Assembly (NCBI GenBank): GCA_900551645.1
Contig: URWP01000036.1
Coordinates: forward strand, 1 to 16,427
DNA length: 16,427 nucleotides
Direction of reading: 5' to 3'
Origin: an uncultured Bacteroides sp.
GTDB lineage: Bacteria; Bacteroidota; Bacteroidia; Bacteroidales; Bacteroidaceae
A program made the position numbers and the translations under genes. This document shows, in pieces, positions 1 to 7,479 of this stretch (position 1 is its first letter; each line of letters starts with the position of its first letter). The notes beneath the pieces are model-generated. The model had not been told where the DNA came from and did not search any database. It saw only the letters and a program-made list of their open reading frames with translations.

Positions 1-840
1 GAACGTCCGCAGCAGAACGCCGATTTGGCCATGCTGTGCGCACAGTATCTGATTACCAAGAATATGGAGAAGGAGTCAGTACCGGTACTGAACCAAGTGC
101 TTGCCTTAGACCCGGAAAACAAGCCGGCTCGTCTGCAGTTGTTGAGTTATGCCATCCGTGACAATGATTTGGACGAGGTGATTCGGGTTGCTCTGCCGGC
201 GCTTCAGTATTCGCCCGAAGCCATGGAATTCTATTATTACCTGGGAATTGCTTATTATCAGAAAGAAGAGAGCGACAAGGCGCTGGAAGTTTTCACCAAA
301 GGAATAGGGCAGGTAAACGAGAAGACAGACAAGCAGCTGGTGTCTGATTTGTATGCCATTATCGGAGATATTTACAGCAGTAAAGAATTGTCTGACAAGG
401 CTTATGCCGCTTACGATTCGTCCTTGGTCTACAATCCGGACAATATCGGAACTTTGAACAATTATGCCTATTTCCTGTCTGTGGACCGGAAGCATCTGGA
501 TAAGGCGGAAGAAATGAGTTACCGGACAGTTAAGGCTGAACCGGAGAATGCCACTTATCTGGATACGTATGCCTGGATTCTGTTCGAAAAAGGAAAGTAT
601 ACTGAGGCGCGTATCTATATAGACCAGGCTTTGAAGAACGGTGGAGACAGCAGCCAGGTGATTGTGGAACACGGTGGAGACATCTATTATATGGTGGGCG
701 ACCGTGACAAGGCGTTGGAATACTGGAAGAAGGCCGATGCCATGGGTAGTACCCCAGAAGACGGTTCTACTCCCCGGACTCCGGAAGAATTGAAACGCTT
801 GAAACGGAAAATCGCATTAAAGAAATACATTGCAGAATGA
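1..840 (+). CDS. Tetratricopeptide repeat protein (5' end outside window)
   Basis: The frame is open from base 1, so this is the C-terminal 279 residues of a longer protein. About seven consecutive helix-turn-helix units of 31-37 residues are visible. They show the TPR pattern of small/large/aromatic residues and a Pro after the second helix, for example NNYAYFLS...EPENATYLDTYAWILFEKGKY and GDIYYMVGDRDKALEYWKKA. TPR arrays are protein-interaction scaffolds. The N-terminus, where a signal peptide or lipobox would lie, is not in view, so location cannot be read directly. The stop codon overlaps the next start (ATGA, 837-840), so it is probably translationally coupled to the DUF4292 lipoprotein and the EnvC-like gene, which suggests an envelope role. 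A TTG near base 25 and an ATG at 31 are internal codons, not credible starts. The family assignment is sure; the function is unknown. Confidence 0.9.
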   Translation, partial: ERPQQNADLAMLCAQYLITKNMEKESVPVLNQVLALDPENKPARLQLLSYAIRDNDLDEVIRVALPALQYSPEAMEFYYYLGIAYYQKEESDKALEVFTKGIGQVNEKTDKQLVSDLYAIIGDIYSSKELSDKAYAAYDSSLVYNPDNIGTLNNYAYFLSVDRKHLDKAEEMSYRTVKAEPENATYLDTYAWILFEKGKYTEARIYIDQALKNGGDSSQVIVEHGGDIYYMVGDRDKALEYWKKADAMGSTPEDGSTPRTPEELKRLKRKIALKKYIAE

Positions 841-1670
841 AACGGAACCTATTCTTTTATCTTTTGGCAGGCTTTGTTGCCTTGCTGGTCGCTTCTTGCT
901 CTTCTACCCGACGTATACAGAAGACTCCTATGATAGGAGGACTGACAGGTACGGATTATATGGAGAAGGTCATCGAGTGGGCTCCCCGCTGGCAGTGTGT
1001 GACGGGGAAAGTAGCCTTGAACCTGAATACGGGAAAGAGTGCGAACAAGGTAAGTGCTACTCTGCGTATCAAACGGGGGGATGTTATTCAGCTTTCGGTA
1101 GCACCTTTATTGGGTATCGAAGTGGCCCGGATGGAGATTACACCGGAGGGGATTCTGGTGGTAGACCGGATGAACAAACGGTATGTACGTGAGTCGTTTG
1201 GCGCCATCAGTGAACTGGCTCATGTGGATTTGAATTTCAACATGTTGCAGTCGTTGTTCCTGAACGAGCTGTTTTTGCCCCGCAAGACGCAGCTGTCGGT
1301 GGCTGATGCTTCGGATTTCACAGTGATTCAGGACGGTACGTTGGCTTGTCTGGAACCGAAATCGGGAAGGATATTGTCCTGTCGCTTTTGGACGACGGCA
1401 GACCAGGGCCTGTTGGAAAAGACTCGTATCGGTGTGAAGGGTTCGGCTTATGGGCTGGACTGGGCGTACAGTGATTTTGGCGCATTGGACGGGAAGAATT
1501 TCCCGCAGCACATGCAGGTGAATGTATTGGGCATCGATAAACCGGTTTCGCTGGATATGAAATTCTCTCGTTTGTCTGTCAACAGCGATTGGGAGACCCG
1601 TACGGAACTGTCTTCCCGCTATCAGCGTATCGAATTGGCAGAACTATTGAAAATGTTGTTGAAATTATGA
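837..1670 (+). CDS. DUF4292-type lipoprotein, possibly LolB-like
   Basis: This 277-residue protein has a lipoprotein signal peptide: charged MKRN, a hydrophobic core at residues 5-18, and lipobox VASC with Cys21. The residues after Cys are SSTRR with no acidic cluster. The acidic export signal of surface lipoproteins in this phylum is therefore absent, and an inner-leaflet, periplasm-facing anchor is likely. The rest is beta-rich with alternating hydrophobic residues (about 55-115: VTGKVALNL, RGDVIQLSV, LLGIEVARMEIT, EGILVVDR), ending in a helical tail. I recognise it as the DUF4292 family. The order of GK..L, RGD.I.LS, LLG and G...DR resembles LolB, the outer-membrane acceptor for lipoproteins; that is my inference from pattern only. 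It sits between a TPR gene and an EnvC-like gene with ATGA overlaps on both sides, so it belongs to a tightly coupled envelope operon. Confidence 0.85.
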   Translation: MKRNLFFYLLAGFVALLVASCSSTRRIQKTPMIGGLTGTDYMEKVIEWAPRWQCVTGKVALNLNTGKSANKVSATLRIKRGDVIQLSVAPLLGIEVARMEITPEGILVVDRMNKRYVRESFGAISELAHVDLNFNMLQSLFLNELFLPRKTQLSVADASDFTVIQDGTLACLEPKSGRILSCRFWTTADQGLLEKTRIGVKGSAYGLDWAYSDFGALDGKNFPQHMQVNVLGIDKPVSLDMKFSRLSVNSDWETRTELSSRYQRIELAELLKMLLKL

Positions 1671-3016
1671 AACGGATTGTCGGTTTGCTGGTCGTGTTAG
1701 GTGTAGGGCTGATGCCGCTTCGGGCACAGACTACTCGTGCTATCCGTCAGTTGGAGCAACAACGGAACGAACTGAAAGAGCAGATTGCTGCTTCCGAGAC
1801 GTTGTTGCAGTCTACCAAGAAAGATGTGAAGAGCCAGTTGGCCGACTTGGCATTGATTACCGGGCAGATAGACGAACGGCAGAAGTATCTGAATACGATT
1901 GAGAGCGATGTGCAGACTATCCAGCAGGAAGTAGACCGTCTACAGACAGAGCTTTCGCGGTTGGAAAAGGAACTGGCCGATAAGAAAGCGAAGTATGAGC
2001 GGTCAGTGAAATACATGTATCGTAATAAGTCTATCCAGGAGAAACTGATGTTCATCTTCTCGGCCGACAATTTGACTCAGATGTACCGACGGATGCGCTA
2101 TGTACGTGAATATGCCGATTTTCAGCGCCTTCAGGGAATTCAGGTTCAACGGAAACAGCAGCAGGTGACGGCTAAACAACGTACACTGGTGGCCAGTCGG
2201 AAAGCGAAAGAAGAATTGTTGGCACAAGGAGAGGTTGAGAAACAGAAATTGCAGGAACAGGAACAGCAGCGGAAGACACTGGTGGCTTCGTTGCAGAAAA
2301 AACAGCGCAGCCTTCAGAGTGAGTTGAACAAGCAACGTAAATCGGCAAACAAACTGAATGCTCAGATTGACAGACTGATAGAAATTGAAATAGAAAAAGC
2401 CCAGAAACGTGAGGAGGAACGGAAAGCAGCCGAAGCCAGACGCTTGGCAGAGGAAAAAAGACTTGCCGAAGCTCGTGCAGCCGAAGCCAGACGTAAAGAA
2501 GCGGCTCGTACAGAAACATCGGGAAGCAAGGAAGGAGATGCAGTTATTACTCCTGCGACTCCGAAAATGGATGCCTATAAGGTGGATTCGGATGACCGTA
2601 CACTGGTTTCCTCTTTCGAAAAAAACCGTGGAGCCTTGCCGGTGCCTATTACAGGACCTTATGTCATCGTAGGGCATTATGGACAGTACGATGTGCCAGG
2701 TCTTCGGAATGTACGGTTGGATAATAAAGGTATTGATATCAAGGGACAGGCAGGAGCCAATGCGCGTGCCATTTTCGACGGTGAAGTATCGGCTATTTTC
2801 CAGTATAACGGATTGACTAATGTATTGGTCCGTCACGGGAATTATATTTCAGTATATTGTAACCTGCAGTCTGTACAGGTACAGAAAGGAAGTAAGATAC
2901 ATACCCGGGATATCATCGGAAAGATTCATACGAACGCCGAAGGAAATACTATTCTGCACTTCCAGTTGCGGAAAGAAACGGCCAAGCTGAATCCGGAAGT
3001 CTGGATTCGGCGTTAA
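1667..3016 (+). CDS. EnvC-type murein hydrolase activator (degenerate LytM/M23 domain)
   Basis: The protein has 449 residues. I take the ATG at 1667, which overlaps the previous stop as ATGA and begins a clear signal peptide (MKRIVGLLVVLGVGLMPLRA, cleavage after residue 20). An in-frame extension to 1589 would lose the signal peptide and run inside the upstream gene. Residues 24-285 are a long, Gln/Glu/Lys-rich coiled coil, ending in an Ala/Glu/Arg stretch with two AEARR copies. Residues 325-449 form a LytM (peptidase M23) domain. Its catalytic signature is broken: the first zinc His is Asn353 (NKGID), the Y-x-H-L histidine is Asn399 (YCNL), and the HLH motif is I429-L-H431. Asp357 and His390 remain. 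EnvC proteins with coiled coil plus inactive LytM activate periplasmic amidases during septum splitting, which fits. The target amidase is not in the window. Confidence 0.88.
   Translation: MKRIVGLLVVLGVGLMPLRAQTTRAIRQLEQQRNELKEQIAASETLLQSTKKDVKSQLADLALITGQIDERQKYLNTIESDVQTIQQEVDRLQTELSRLEKELADKKAKYERSVKYMYRNKSIQEKLMFIFSADNLTQMYRRMRYVREYADFQRLQGIQVQRKQQQVTAKQRTLVASRKAKEELLAQGEVEKQKLQEQEQQRKTLVASLQKKQRSLQSELNKQRKSANKLNAQIDRLIEIEIEKAQKREEERKAAEARRLAEEKRLAEARAAEARRKEAARTETSGSKEGDAVITPATPKMDAYKVDSDDRTLVSSFEKNRGALPVPITGPYVIVGHYGQYDVPGLRNVRLDNKGIDIKGQAGANARAIFDGEVSAIFQYNGLTNVLVRHGNYISVYCNLQSVQVQKGSKIHTRDIIGKIHTNAEGNTILHFQLRKETAKLNPEVWIRR
2426..2493 (+). repeat. 17-base direct repeat pair inside the EnvC-like gene
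   Basis: The 17-mer GCAGCCGAAGCCAGACG occurs identically at 2426-2442 and 2477-2493. The spacing is 51 bases, exactly 17 codons. Both copies encode AAEARR in the Ala/Glu/Arg-rich end of the coiled coil. It is in frame and could expand or contract without breaking the gene. Confidence 0.8.
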
Positions 3017-3029
3017 AGAAAAAACAGGA

Positions 3030-3072
3030 ACAGCCGCAGGATGCTCTGAGAATGACATCTTGCGGCTGTTTT
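3030..3072. terminator. Bidirectional terminator between convergent genes
   Basis: The arms 3030-3043 and 3056-3069 pair over 14 bases with one G-U wobble and a 12-base loop. TTTT follows on the plus strand, and an A-rich run at 3017-3025 supplies a U-run for minus-strand transcripts. The hairpin lies between the stop codons of the EnvC-like gene (3016) and the convergent M20 gene (3093), so it can serve both. Confidence 0.85.
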
Positions 3073-3092
3073 GTGTCTGAAAGCGGACTGAA

Positions 3093-4157
3093 TCAGATAA
3101 CCAGTCCGTCCAGTATCTGGATATAGAGGTCTATCGCTTCAGTAATTTCCTGAATCATTACGTATTCGTCGGCTGTATGTGAACGGGATGATTTTCCCGG
3201 TCCTATTTTAACTGACGGGAAGTTCATTAGTGCCTGGTCCGACAGGGTAGGCGAACCGAACGCCACTCTTCCTAAAGAAACGGCACGCTGGATAAAAGGA
3301 TGGTCCAGAGGTATGCTGGAAGAGTTCAACCGGAATGAACGGGCCTTGACTTCGCAGTTTATGTGGCGGCTTATTTCTTCAAACAGTTCTTGGTTGGAAT
3401 AGCATTCATTGCTCCGGATGTCTACTACAGCAGTACAAGTGTCTGGAATGACATTGTGCTGTGTACCGGCATTGATTTGAGTGACGGTCATCTTTACCGG
3501 CCCCAACAGAGGAGATACATGGGGAAACTGGTGACTTTGAAACCATTGGATGTCCGGTAGAATCTTGTAGATGGCATTGTCTCCTTCGTTACGGGCGGCA
3601 TGCCCCGATTTGCCGTGTGCTGTTACATCCAGTACCATCAGTCCTTTTTCGGCTACAGCCGGATGCATTTCGGTTGGTTCGCCTACAATTCCTAAGGCAA
3701 TGGGAGGAAGTTGCGGCAATACACTTTCAATGCCGTTCTTGCCCGATACCTCTTCTTCGCAGGATGCCAGAAAAATCAGGTTGTATGCCTGTTCGGTTGT
3801 ACTTAGGTAGCGGTATGCCTGAAACAATGAAACGACACTGGCTCCTGCATCATTGCTGCCCAATCCGTACAGTTTCCCGTTGTCCTGCTTTGGAGTGAAC
3901 GGATGCTTGCGCCATCCGTTTACGGGCTTTACGGTGTCGATGTGTGAATTAAGCAGGATAGTCGGTTTGTTGGTGTCGAACATGGGGCTGATACACCAGA
4001 TATTATTTCCGGAACGTCCGGTCATGATTCCTGATTCTTCAATATAGTTTTGAAGAAAGTCGGCAGCTGCTTCCTCCTCGCGGCTGATGGAAGGAATTCC
4101 GATAAGTGCCTGGAGCAATGTCAGTGCTTCTGAAGTATAGTAACCTAAATCCACCAT
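3093..4157 (-). CDS. M20 family metallo-deacylase, ArgE/DapE type
   Basis: This 354-residue protein has all the expected di-zinc M20 landmarks: H72 and D74 in NSHIDTVKP, bridging D103 in GSNDAG, catalytic and metal-binding Glu in SCEEEVSG (134-136), E160 in GEPTE, and H327 in SHTADE. A dimerisation domain (about 175-285) starts at KGLMVLDVTAHGKSGHAA. The family removes N-acyl groups from amino acids such as acetylornithine or succinyl-diaminopimelate. In Bacteroides, arginine is made through N-succinylated intermediates (a succinylornithine transcarbamylase is known there), so the substrate may be N-succinyl- or N-acetyl-citrulline or -ornithine. The sequence alone cannot decide this. No other arginine gene is adjacent. 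Start chosen: ATG at 4157, 24 bases downstream of a TATCTTTG box. It is monocistronic and convergent with the envelope operon. Confidence 0.85.
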   Translation of the reverse strand: MVDLGYYTSEALTLLQALIGIPSISREEEAAADFLQNYIEESGIMTGRSGNNIWCISPMFDTNKPTILLNSHIDTVKPVNGWRKHPFTPKQDNGKLYGLGSNDAGASVVSLFQAYRYLSTTEQAYNLIFLASCEEEVSGKNGIESVLPQLPPIALGIVGEPTEMHPAVAEKGLMVLDVTAHGKSGHAARNEGDNAIYKILPDIQWFQSHQFPHVSPLLGPVKMTVTQINAGTQHNVIPDTCTAVVDIRSNECYSNQELFEEISRHINCEVKARSFRLNSSSIPLDHPFIQRAVSLGRVAFGSPTLSDQALMNFPSVKIGPGKSSRSHTADEYVMIQEITEAIDLYIQILDGLVI

Positions 4158-4181
4158 ATATTATTTGTGTTTTATCTGGTA

Positions 4182-4189
4182 CAAAGATA
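4182..4189 (-). promoter_or_regulatory. -7 box for the M20 gene
   Basis: TATCTTTG on the minus strand matches the Bacteroidetes TAnnTTTG element and lies 24 bases upstream of the ATG. I found no good TTTG element 19-21 bases further upstream, so only half of the promoter is supported. Confidence 0.55.
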
Positions 4190-4324
4190 GTTTTTTTTCT
4201 TATAAATCGTTGTTTTGTATTCACAGAATGTACTTGTTGCAGTTCTAATGAATAGAAAGCTTCCGGTACTCAGGGCTTAGTGAAATAAACGGAGGTTTTT
4301 TCGGTGTAATTCTAAATAAAATAA

Positions 4325-4332
4325 TATATTTG
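4325..4332 (+). promoter_or_regulatory. -7 box for the acyl-CoA ligase gene
   Basis: TATATTTG matches TAnnTTTG and lies 23 bases before the chosen ATG at 4356. The -33 region is only T-rich (around 4296-4302) with no exact TTTG. Confidence 0.55.
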
Positions 4333-4355
4333 CATTCAGATTAAAATAATTGATA

Positions 4356-6161
4356 ATGAACAATTCTTGTTTGTCCCGGCTTATTCCGGTCCAGGCGGAT
4401 AAATACGGGGATAAAGTTGCCTTAAAATACCGTGATTATACACAGTCTCTATGGGTTCCTATTACCTGGAACCAGTTTGCCGAATATGTAAACGCTGTGT
4501 CGAATGCATTGATCGCCTTAGGGGTTGGAGTGCAGGAGAATATCGGTATATTCTCTCAGAATAAGCCTGAATGTCTGTATATGGATTTTGGCGCTTTCGC
4601 TATACGTGGAGTAACGATTCCATTGTATGCTACCAGTTCGGAAGCCCAAGTACATTATATTCTGGAGGATGCTTCGATACGTTATCTGTTTGTAGGGGAG
4701 CAATATCAGTATGATGTAGCCTATCGGGTGCAGAATCTTTGCCGTACACTGAAGCAGATTATCATTTTTGATCCGACGGTAGAACGCGAACCGAATGACC
4801 GTAATTCAATTTATTTTTCTGATTTCCTGGAATTAGGAAAAAGTAAAATGTTTCAGAAAGAAGTGGAACTGCGTACTTCGGAAGCTTCATCGGATGATTT
4901 GGCAAATATTTTATATACATCAGGAACTACCGGTGAGGCTAAGGGGGTGATGTTGCATCATTCATGTTATGAAACGGCTTTCAAAGGACATGATTTACGA
5001 TTGAAAACGTTGACAGAAAATGATGTTATTATGAATTTTCTGCCTTTTACCCATATTTTTGAACGGGCGTGGTCTTTCTATTGCCTGAATAAAGGCTGTA
5101 CGTTGTGTATTAATCTGAAACCTCAAGATATTCAGATGACTATCAAGGAAATACGGCCTACGGCTATGTGTAGCGTACCTCGCTTTTGGGAAAAGGTTTA
5201 TGCAGGTGCTATGGAAAAAATCCATACAAGTAATGGTTTGAAGAAAGCTCTGATGCTGGATGCCCTGAAAGTAGGTAAAGAACATAATGTAGATTATCTG
5301 ATGAACGGGAAAACTCCTCCTCCGTTCTTGCATATGAAATATAGATTCTATGAAAAGACTATTTATAGTCTGCTGAAGAAAACGATTGGTATAGAGAACG
5401 GTAACTTTTTCCCGACAGCCGGTGCCGCTATTCCGGAAAAAGTGGAGGAATTTGTGCATTTGGTGGGTTTTGATATGATAGGGGGATACGGATTGACGGA
5501 AAGTACGGCTACAGTATCATGTGAATGGAAAGGTGATTTCCGTATCGGTTCTGTGGGACGGGTATTACCCGGAGTGGAAGTAAAAATCGGTGAAAACGAT
5601 GAAATTCTGCTTCGTGGCGGAACAATAACCAAAGGGTATTATAAGAAAGAAGCCATCACGCAGCAGGCATTTACGGAAGACGGCTGGTTCCGTACGGGCG
5701 ATGCCGGTTATTTCAAGGATGGATTTTTATATTTGACAGATCGTATCAAGGATTTGTTTAAGACTTCTAACGGAAAGTACATTGCTCCGCAAGCTATTGA
5801 AACCAAGATGGTGGTAGACAGGTATATTGATCAGATTTCTATCATTGCTGACCAGCGGAAATATGTTTCGGCTCTGATTGTACCTGAATATTCTCAAGTG
5901 GAGAAATATGCACGCAGTCATGGCATTGTTTTTAAGGATCGGAAAGATTTGCTGGAAAATCCGGAGATTATTAGGCTGTTCCAGGCACGTATTGATACAT
6001 TACAACAACAGTTCGCTCATTATGAGCAGATCAAACGCTTTACGCTATTGCAGGAACCGTTCAGTATGGAGCGGGGAGAACTGACCAATACACTGAAAAT
6101 TAAGCGATCGGTGTTGCTCAAGAATTATGCAAAAGAAATTGAAAAAATGTACGAAGAATAA
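4356..6161 (+). CDS. Long-chain fatty acid--CoA ligase (AMP-forming)
   Basis: This 601-residue enzyme belongs to the ANL adenylating superfamily. It would activate a fatty acid with ATP to acyl-AMP and then to acyl-CoA, at the cytoplasmic face of the inner membrane. Core motifs are intact: P-loop YTSGTTGEAKG (187-197), GGYGLTES (376-383), the adenylate-binding GWFRTGDAGYF (443-453), the hinge at TDRIKD, and the catalytic lysine in SNGKYIAP (K474). The length and the two-part N-terminal domain fit the long-chain (FACL) branch rather than acetyl-CoA synthetase. The start is ATG 4356; an in-frame TTG two codons earlier is less likely. It has its own promoter-like box and its own terminator, so it looks monocistronic. 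No beta-oxidation genes lie beside it, so uptake of exogenous fatty acids for lipid synthesis is a reasonable but unproven role. Confidence 0.93.
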   Translation: MNNSCLSRLIPVQADKYGDKVALKYRDYTQSLWVPITWNQFAEYVNAVSNALIALGVGVQENIGIFSQNKPECLYMDFGAFAIRGVTIPLYATSSEAQVHYILEDASIRYLFVGEQYQYDVAYRVQNLCRTLKQIIIFDPTVEREPNDRNSIYFSDFLELGKSKMFQKEVELRTSEASSDDLANILYTSGTTGEAKGVMLHHSCYETAFKGHDLRLKTLTENDVIMNFLPFTHIFERAWSFYCLNKGCTLCINLKPQDIQMTIKEIRPTAMCSVPRFWEKVYAGAMEKIHTSNGLKKALMLDALKVGKEHNVDYLMNGKTPPPFLHMKYRFYEKTIYSLLKKTIGIENGNFFPTAGAAIPEKVEEFVHLVGFDMIGGYGLTESTATVSCEWKGDFRIGSVGRVLPGVEVKIGENDEILLRGGTITKGYYKKEAITQQAFTEDGWFRTGDAGYFKDGFLYLTDRIKDLFKTSNGKYIAPQAIETKMVVDRYIDQISIIADQRKYVSALIVPEYSQVEKYARSHGIVFKDRKDLLENPEIIRLFQARIDTLQQQFAHYEQIKRFTLLQEPFSMERGELTNTLKIKRSVLLKNYAKEIEKMYEE

Positions 6162-6233
6162 AAAACGGGTCCGATTTTCTGCAAATCATCACTTATCGTG
6201 GAAGTGGCAAATAGAAAATCGGACTCGTTTTTT
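6160..6233 (+). terminator. Long-stem terminator after the acyl-CoA ligase gene
   Basis: Arms 6160-6180 and 6213-6233 pair along 21 bases with a single G-U wobble, enclosing a 32-base loop. The left arm begins inside the ligase stop codon with an A-run, and the right arm ends in TTTTTT. The loop contains a second small hairpin, CACTT (6190-6194) with AAGTG (6202-6206). The A/T ends make it potentially bidirectional. Confidence 0.85.
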
Positions 6234-6254
6234 CCTGAATACTTGCTTTTTTGT

Positions 6255-6262
6255 TAATTTTG
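6255..6262 (+). promoter_or_regulatory. -7 box for prfB
   Basis: TAATTTTG matches TAnnTTTG and lies 28 bases before the prfB ATG. The region 19-21 bases upstream overlaps the preceding terminator tail and has no TTTG. Confidence 0.5.
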
Positions 6263-6290
6263 CAATCTCAAATGATTATAAGTTTTCCAT

Positions 6291-7406
6291 ATGATTACAA
6301 TAGAACAACTCAAGGATGTAAAAGAACGTACAGCGGCGCTTTATCGATATCTGGATATCGAAAATAAGAAGGTTCAGGTAGAAGAAGAACAACTTCGTAC
6401 GCAGGCTCCCGGCTTTTGGGATGATGCGAAGAAAGCCGAGGCTCAGATGAAGAAGGTGAAAGGTTTGCAGAGCTGGATTGAAGGATATAATGAAGTGAAG
6501 ACACTGGCGGATGAACTGGAATTGGCATTCGACTTCTATAAGGATGAGCTGGTAACCGAGGCTGAAGTGGATGAAGCTTATGCCAAGGCTATTCAGGCTG
6601 TAGAGGCACTTGAACTGAAGAATATGTTGCGCTCTGAGGCTGACCAGATGGATTGTGTATTGAAAATCAACTCTGGAGCCGGAGGTACGGAAAGTCAGGA
6701 CTGGTCTTCTATGTTGATGCGTATGTATATGCGTTGGGCAGAGAGTAATGGCTATAAATTGTCTGTAGCCAACCTGCAGGAAGGTGATGAAGCCGGAATC
6801 AAGACTGTAACGATGAATATCGAGGGGGCTTATGCTTACGGTTATTTGAAAGGTGAGAACGGTGTACACCGTCTGGTTCGTGTTTCTCCTTACAATGCTC
6901 AGGGAAAACGTATGACTTCATTTGCTTCTGTATTCGTCACTCCGTTGGTAGACGATTCTATCGAGGTAACAGTAGAACCTGCCCGCTTGTCTTGGGATAC
7001 TTTCCGGAGTGGAGGCGCTGGCGGTCAGAACGTAAATAAGGTAGAATCAGGAGTTCGTTTGCGTTATCAGTACAAAGATCCATATACAGGGGAAGAGGAA
7101 GAAATCCTGATTGAAAATACCGAAACTCGTGACCAGCCTAAGAATAAAGAAAATGCTATGCGTCAATTGCGTTCCATTTTGTATGATAAGGAATTGAAGC
7201 ATCGTATGGAAGAGCAGGCAAAAGTGGAAGCCGGAAAGAAGAAAATCGAATGGGGATCACAGATTCGTAGCTATGTGTTCGATGACCGTCGGGTGAAGGA
7301 TCATCGTACCAACTTCCAGACATCTGATGTGAATGGAGTTATGGATGGTAAGATTGACGGTTTCATTAAGGCGTACCTGATGGAATTTTCAGACAGTGAG
7401 GACTAA
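6291..7406 (+). CDS. prfB: Peptide chain release factor 2 (RF2)
   Basis: This 371-residue class-I release factor ends translation at UGA and UAA on the ribosome. The N-terminal helical domain (1-110) is followed by the core domain with SGAGGTESQDW. The stop-codon recognition loop then reads SPY (199-201), where E. coli RF2 has SPF. The catalytic GGQ is at 244-246 (SGGAGGQNVNKVES), and the C-terminal GSQIRSYV..D.RVKDHRT region is intact. E. coli prfB needs a programmed +1 frameshift at an in-frame UGA near codon 26. Here the equivalent position reads YLDIENKK continuously (CTG GAT ATC, codons 21-23) with no stop, so the gene is expressed without that autoregulatory shift. The length is normal. 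It is followed after 73 bases by a small membrane-protein gene that has its own promoter. Confidence 0.97.
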   Translation: MITIEQLKDVKERTAALYRYLDIENKKVQVEEEQLRTQAPGFWDDAKKAEAQMKKVKGLQSWIEGYNEVKTLADELELAFDFYKDELVTEAEVDEAYAKAIQAVEALELKNMLRSEADQMDCVLKINSGAGGTESQDWSSMLMRMYMRWAESNGYKLSVANLQEGDEAGIKTVTMNIEGAYAYGYLKGENGVHRLVRVSPYNAQGKRMTSFASVFVTPLVDDSIEVTVEPARLSWDTFRSGGAGGQNVNKVESGVRLRYQYKDPYTGEEEEILIENTETRDQPKNKENAMRQLRSILYDKELKHRMEEQAKVEAGKKKIEWGSQIRSYVFDDRRVKDHRTNFQTSDVNGVMDGKIDGFIKAYLMEFSDSED

Positions 7407-7420
7407 AAAAAGTTTTTTTA

Positions 7421-7451
7421 TTTGCTTTCTCTCAGATTTATTGTATTTTTG
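7421..7451 (+). promoter_or_regulatory. Complete Bacteroidetes-type promoter for the small membrane protein
   Basis: TTTG at 7421-7424, a 19-base spacer and TATTTTTG at 7444-7451 match both halves of the TTTG-N19/21-TAnnTTTG consensus. It is the best promoter in the window and lies 28 bases upstream of the ATG at 7480. Confidence 0.75.
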
Positions 7452-7479
7452 AAATATTTCAATCTTAAATATAAGAACT

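Noticed and set aside
1589..1666. Longer start for the EnvC-like gene
   Set aside because: It would place 26 residues before the signal peptide and lie inside the upstream gene; the ATGA-coupled start at 1667 fits better.
2003..2836. Open frame of 277 codons on the minus strand
   Set aside because: It lies wholly inside the EnvC-like gene, its product is rich in Phe, Leu, Cys and Ser as expected from an antisense coiled-coil gene, and it matches no family I know.
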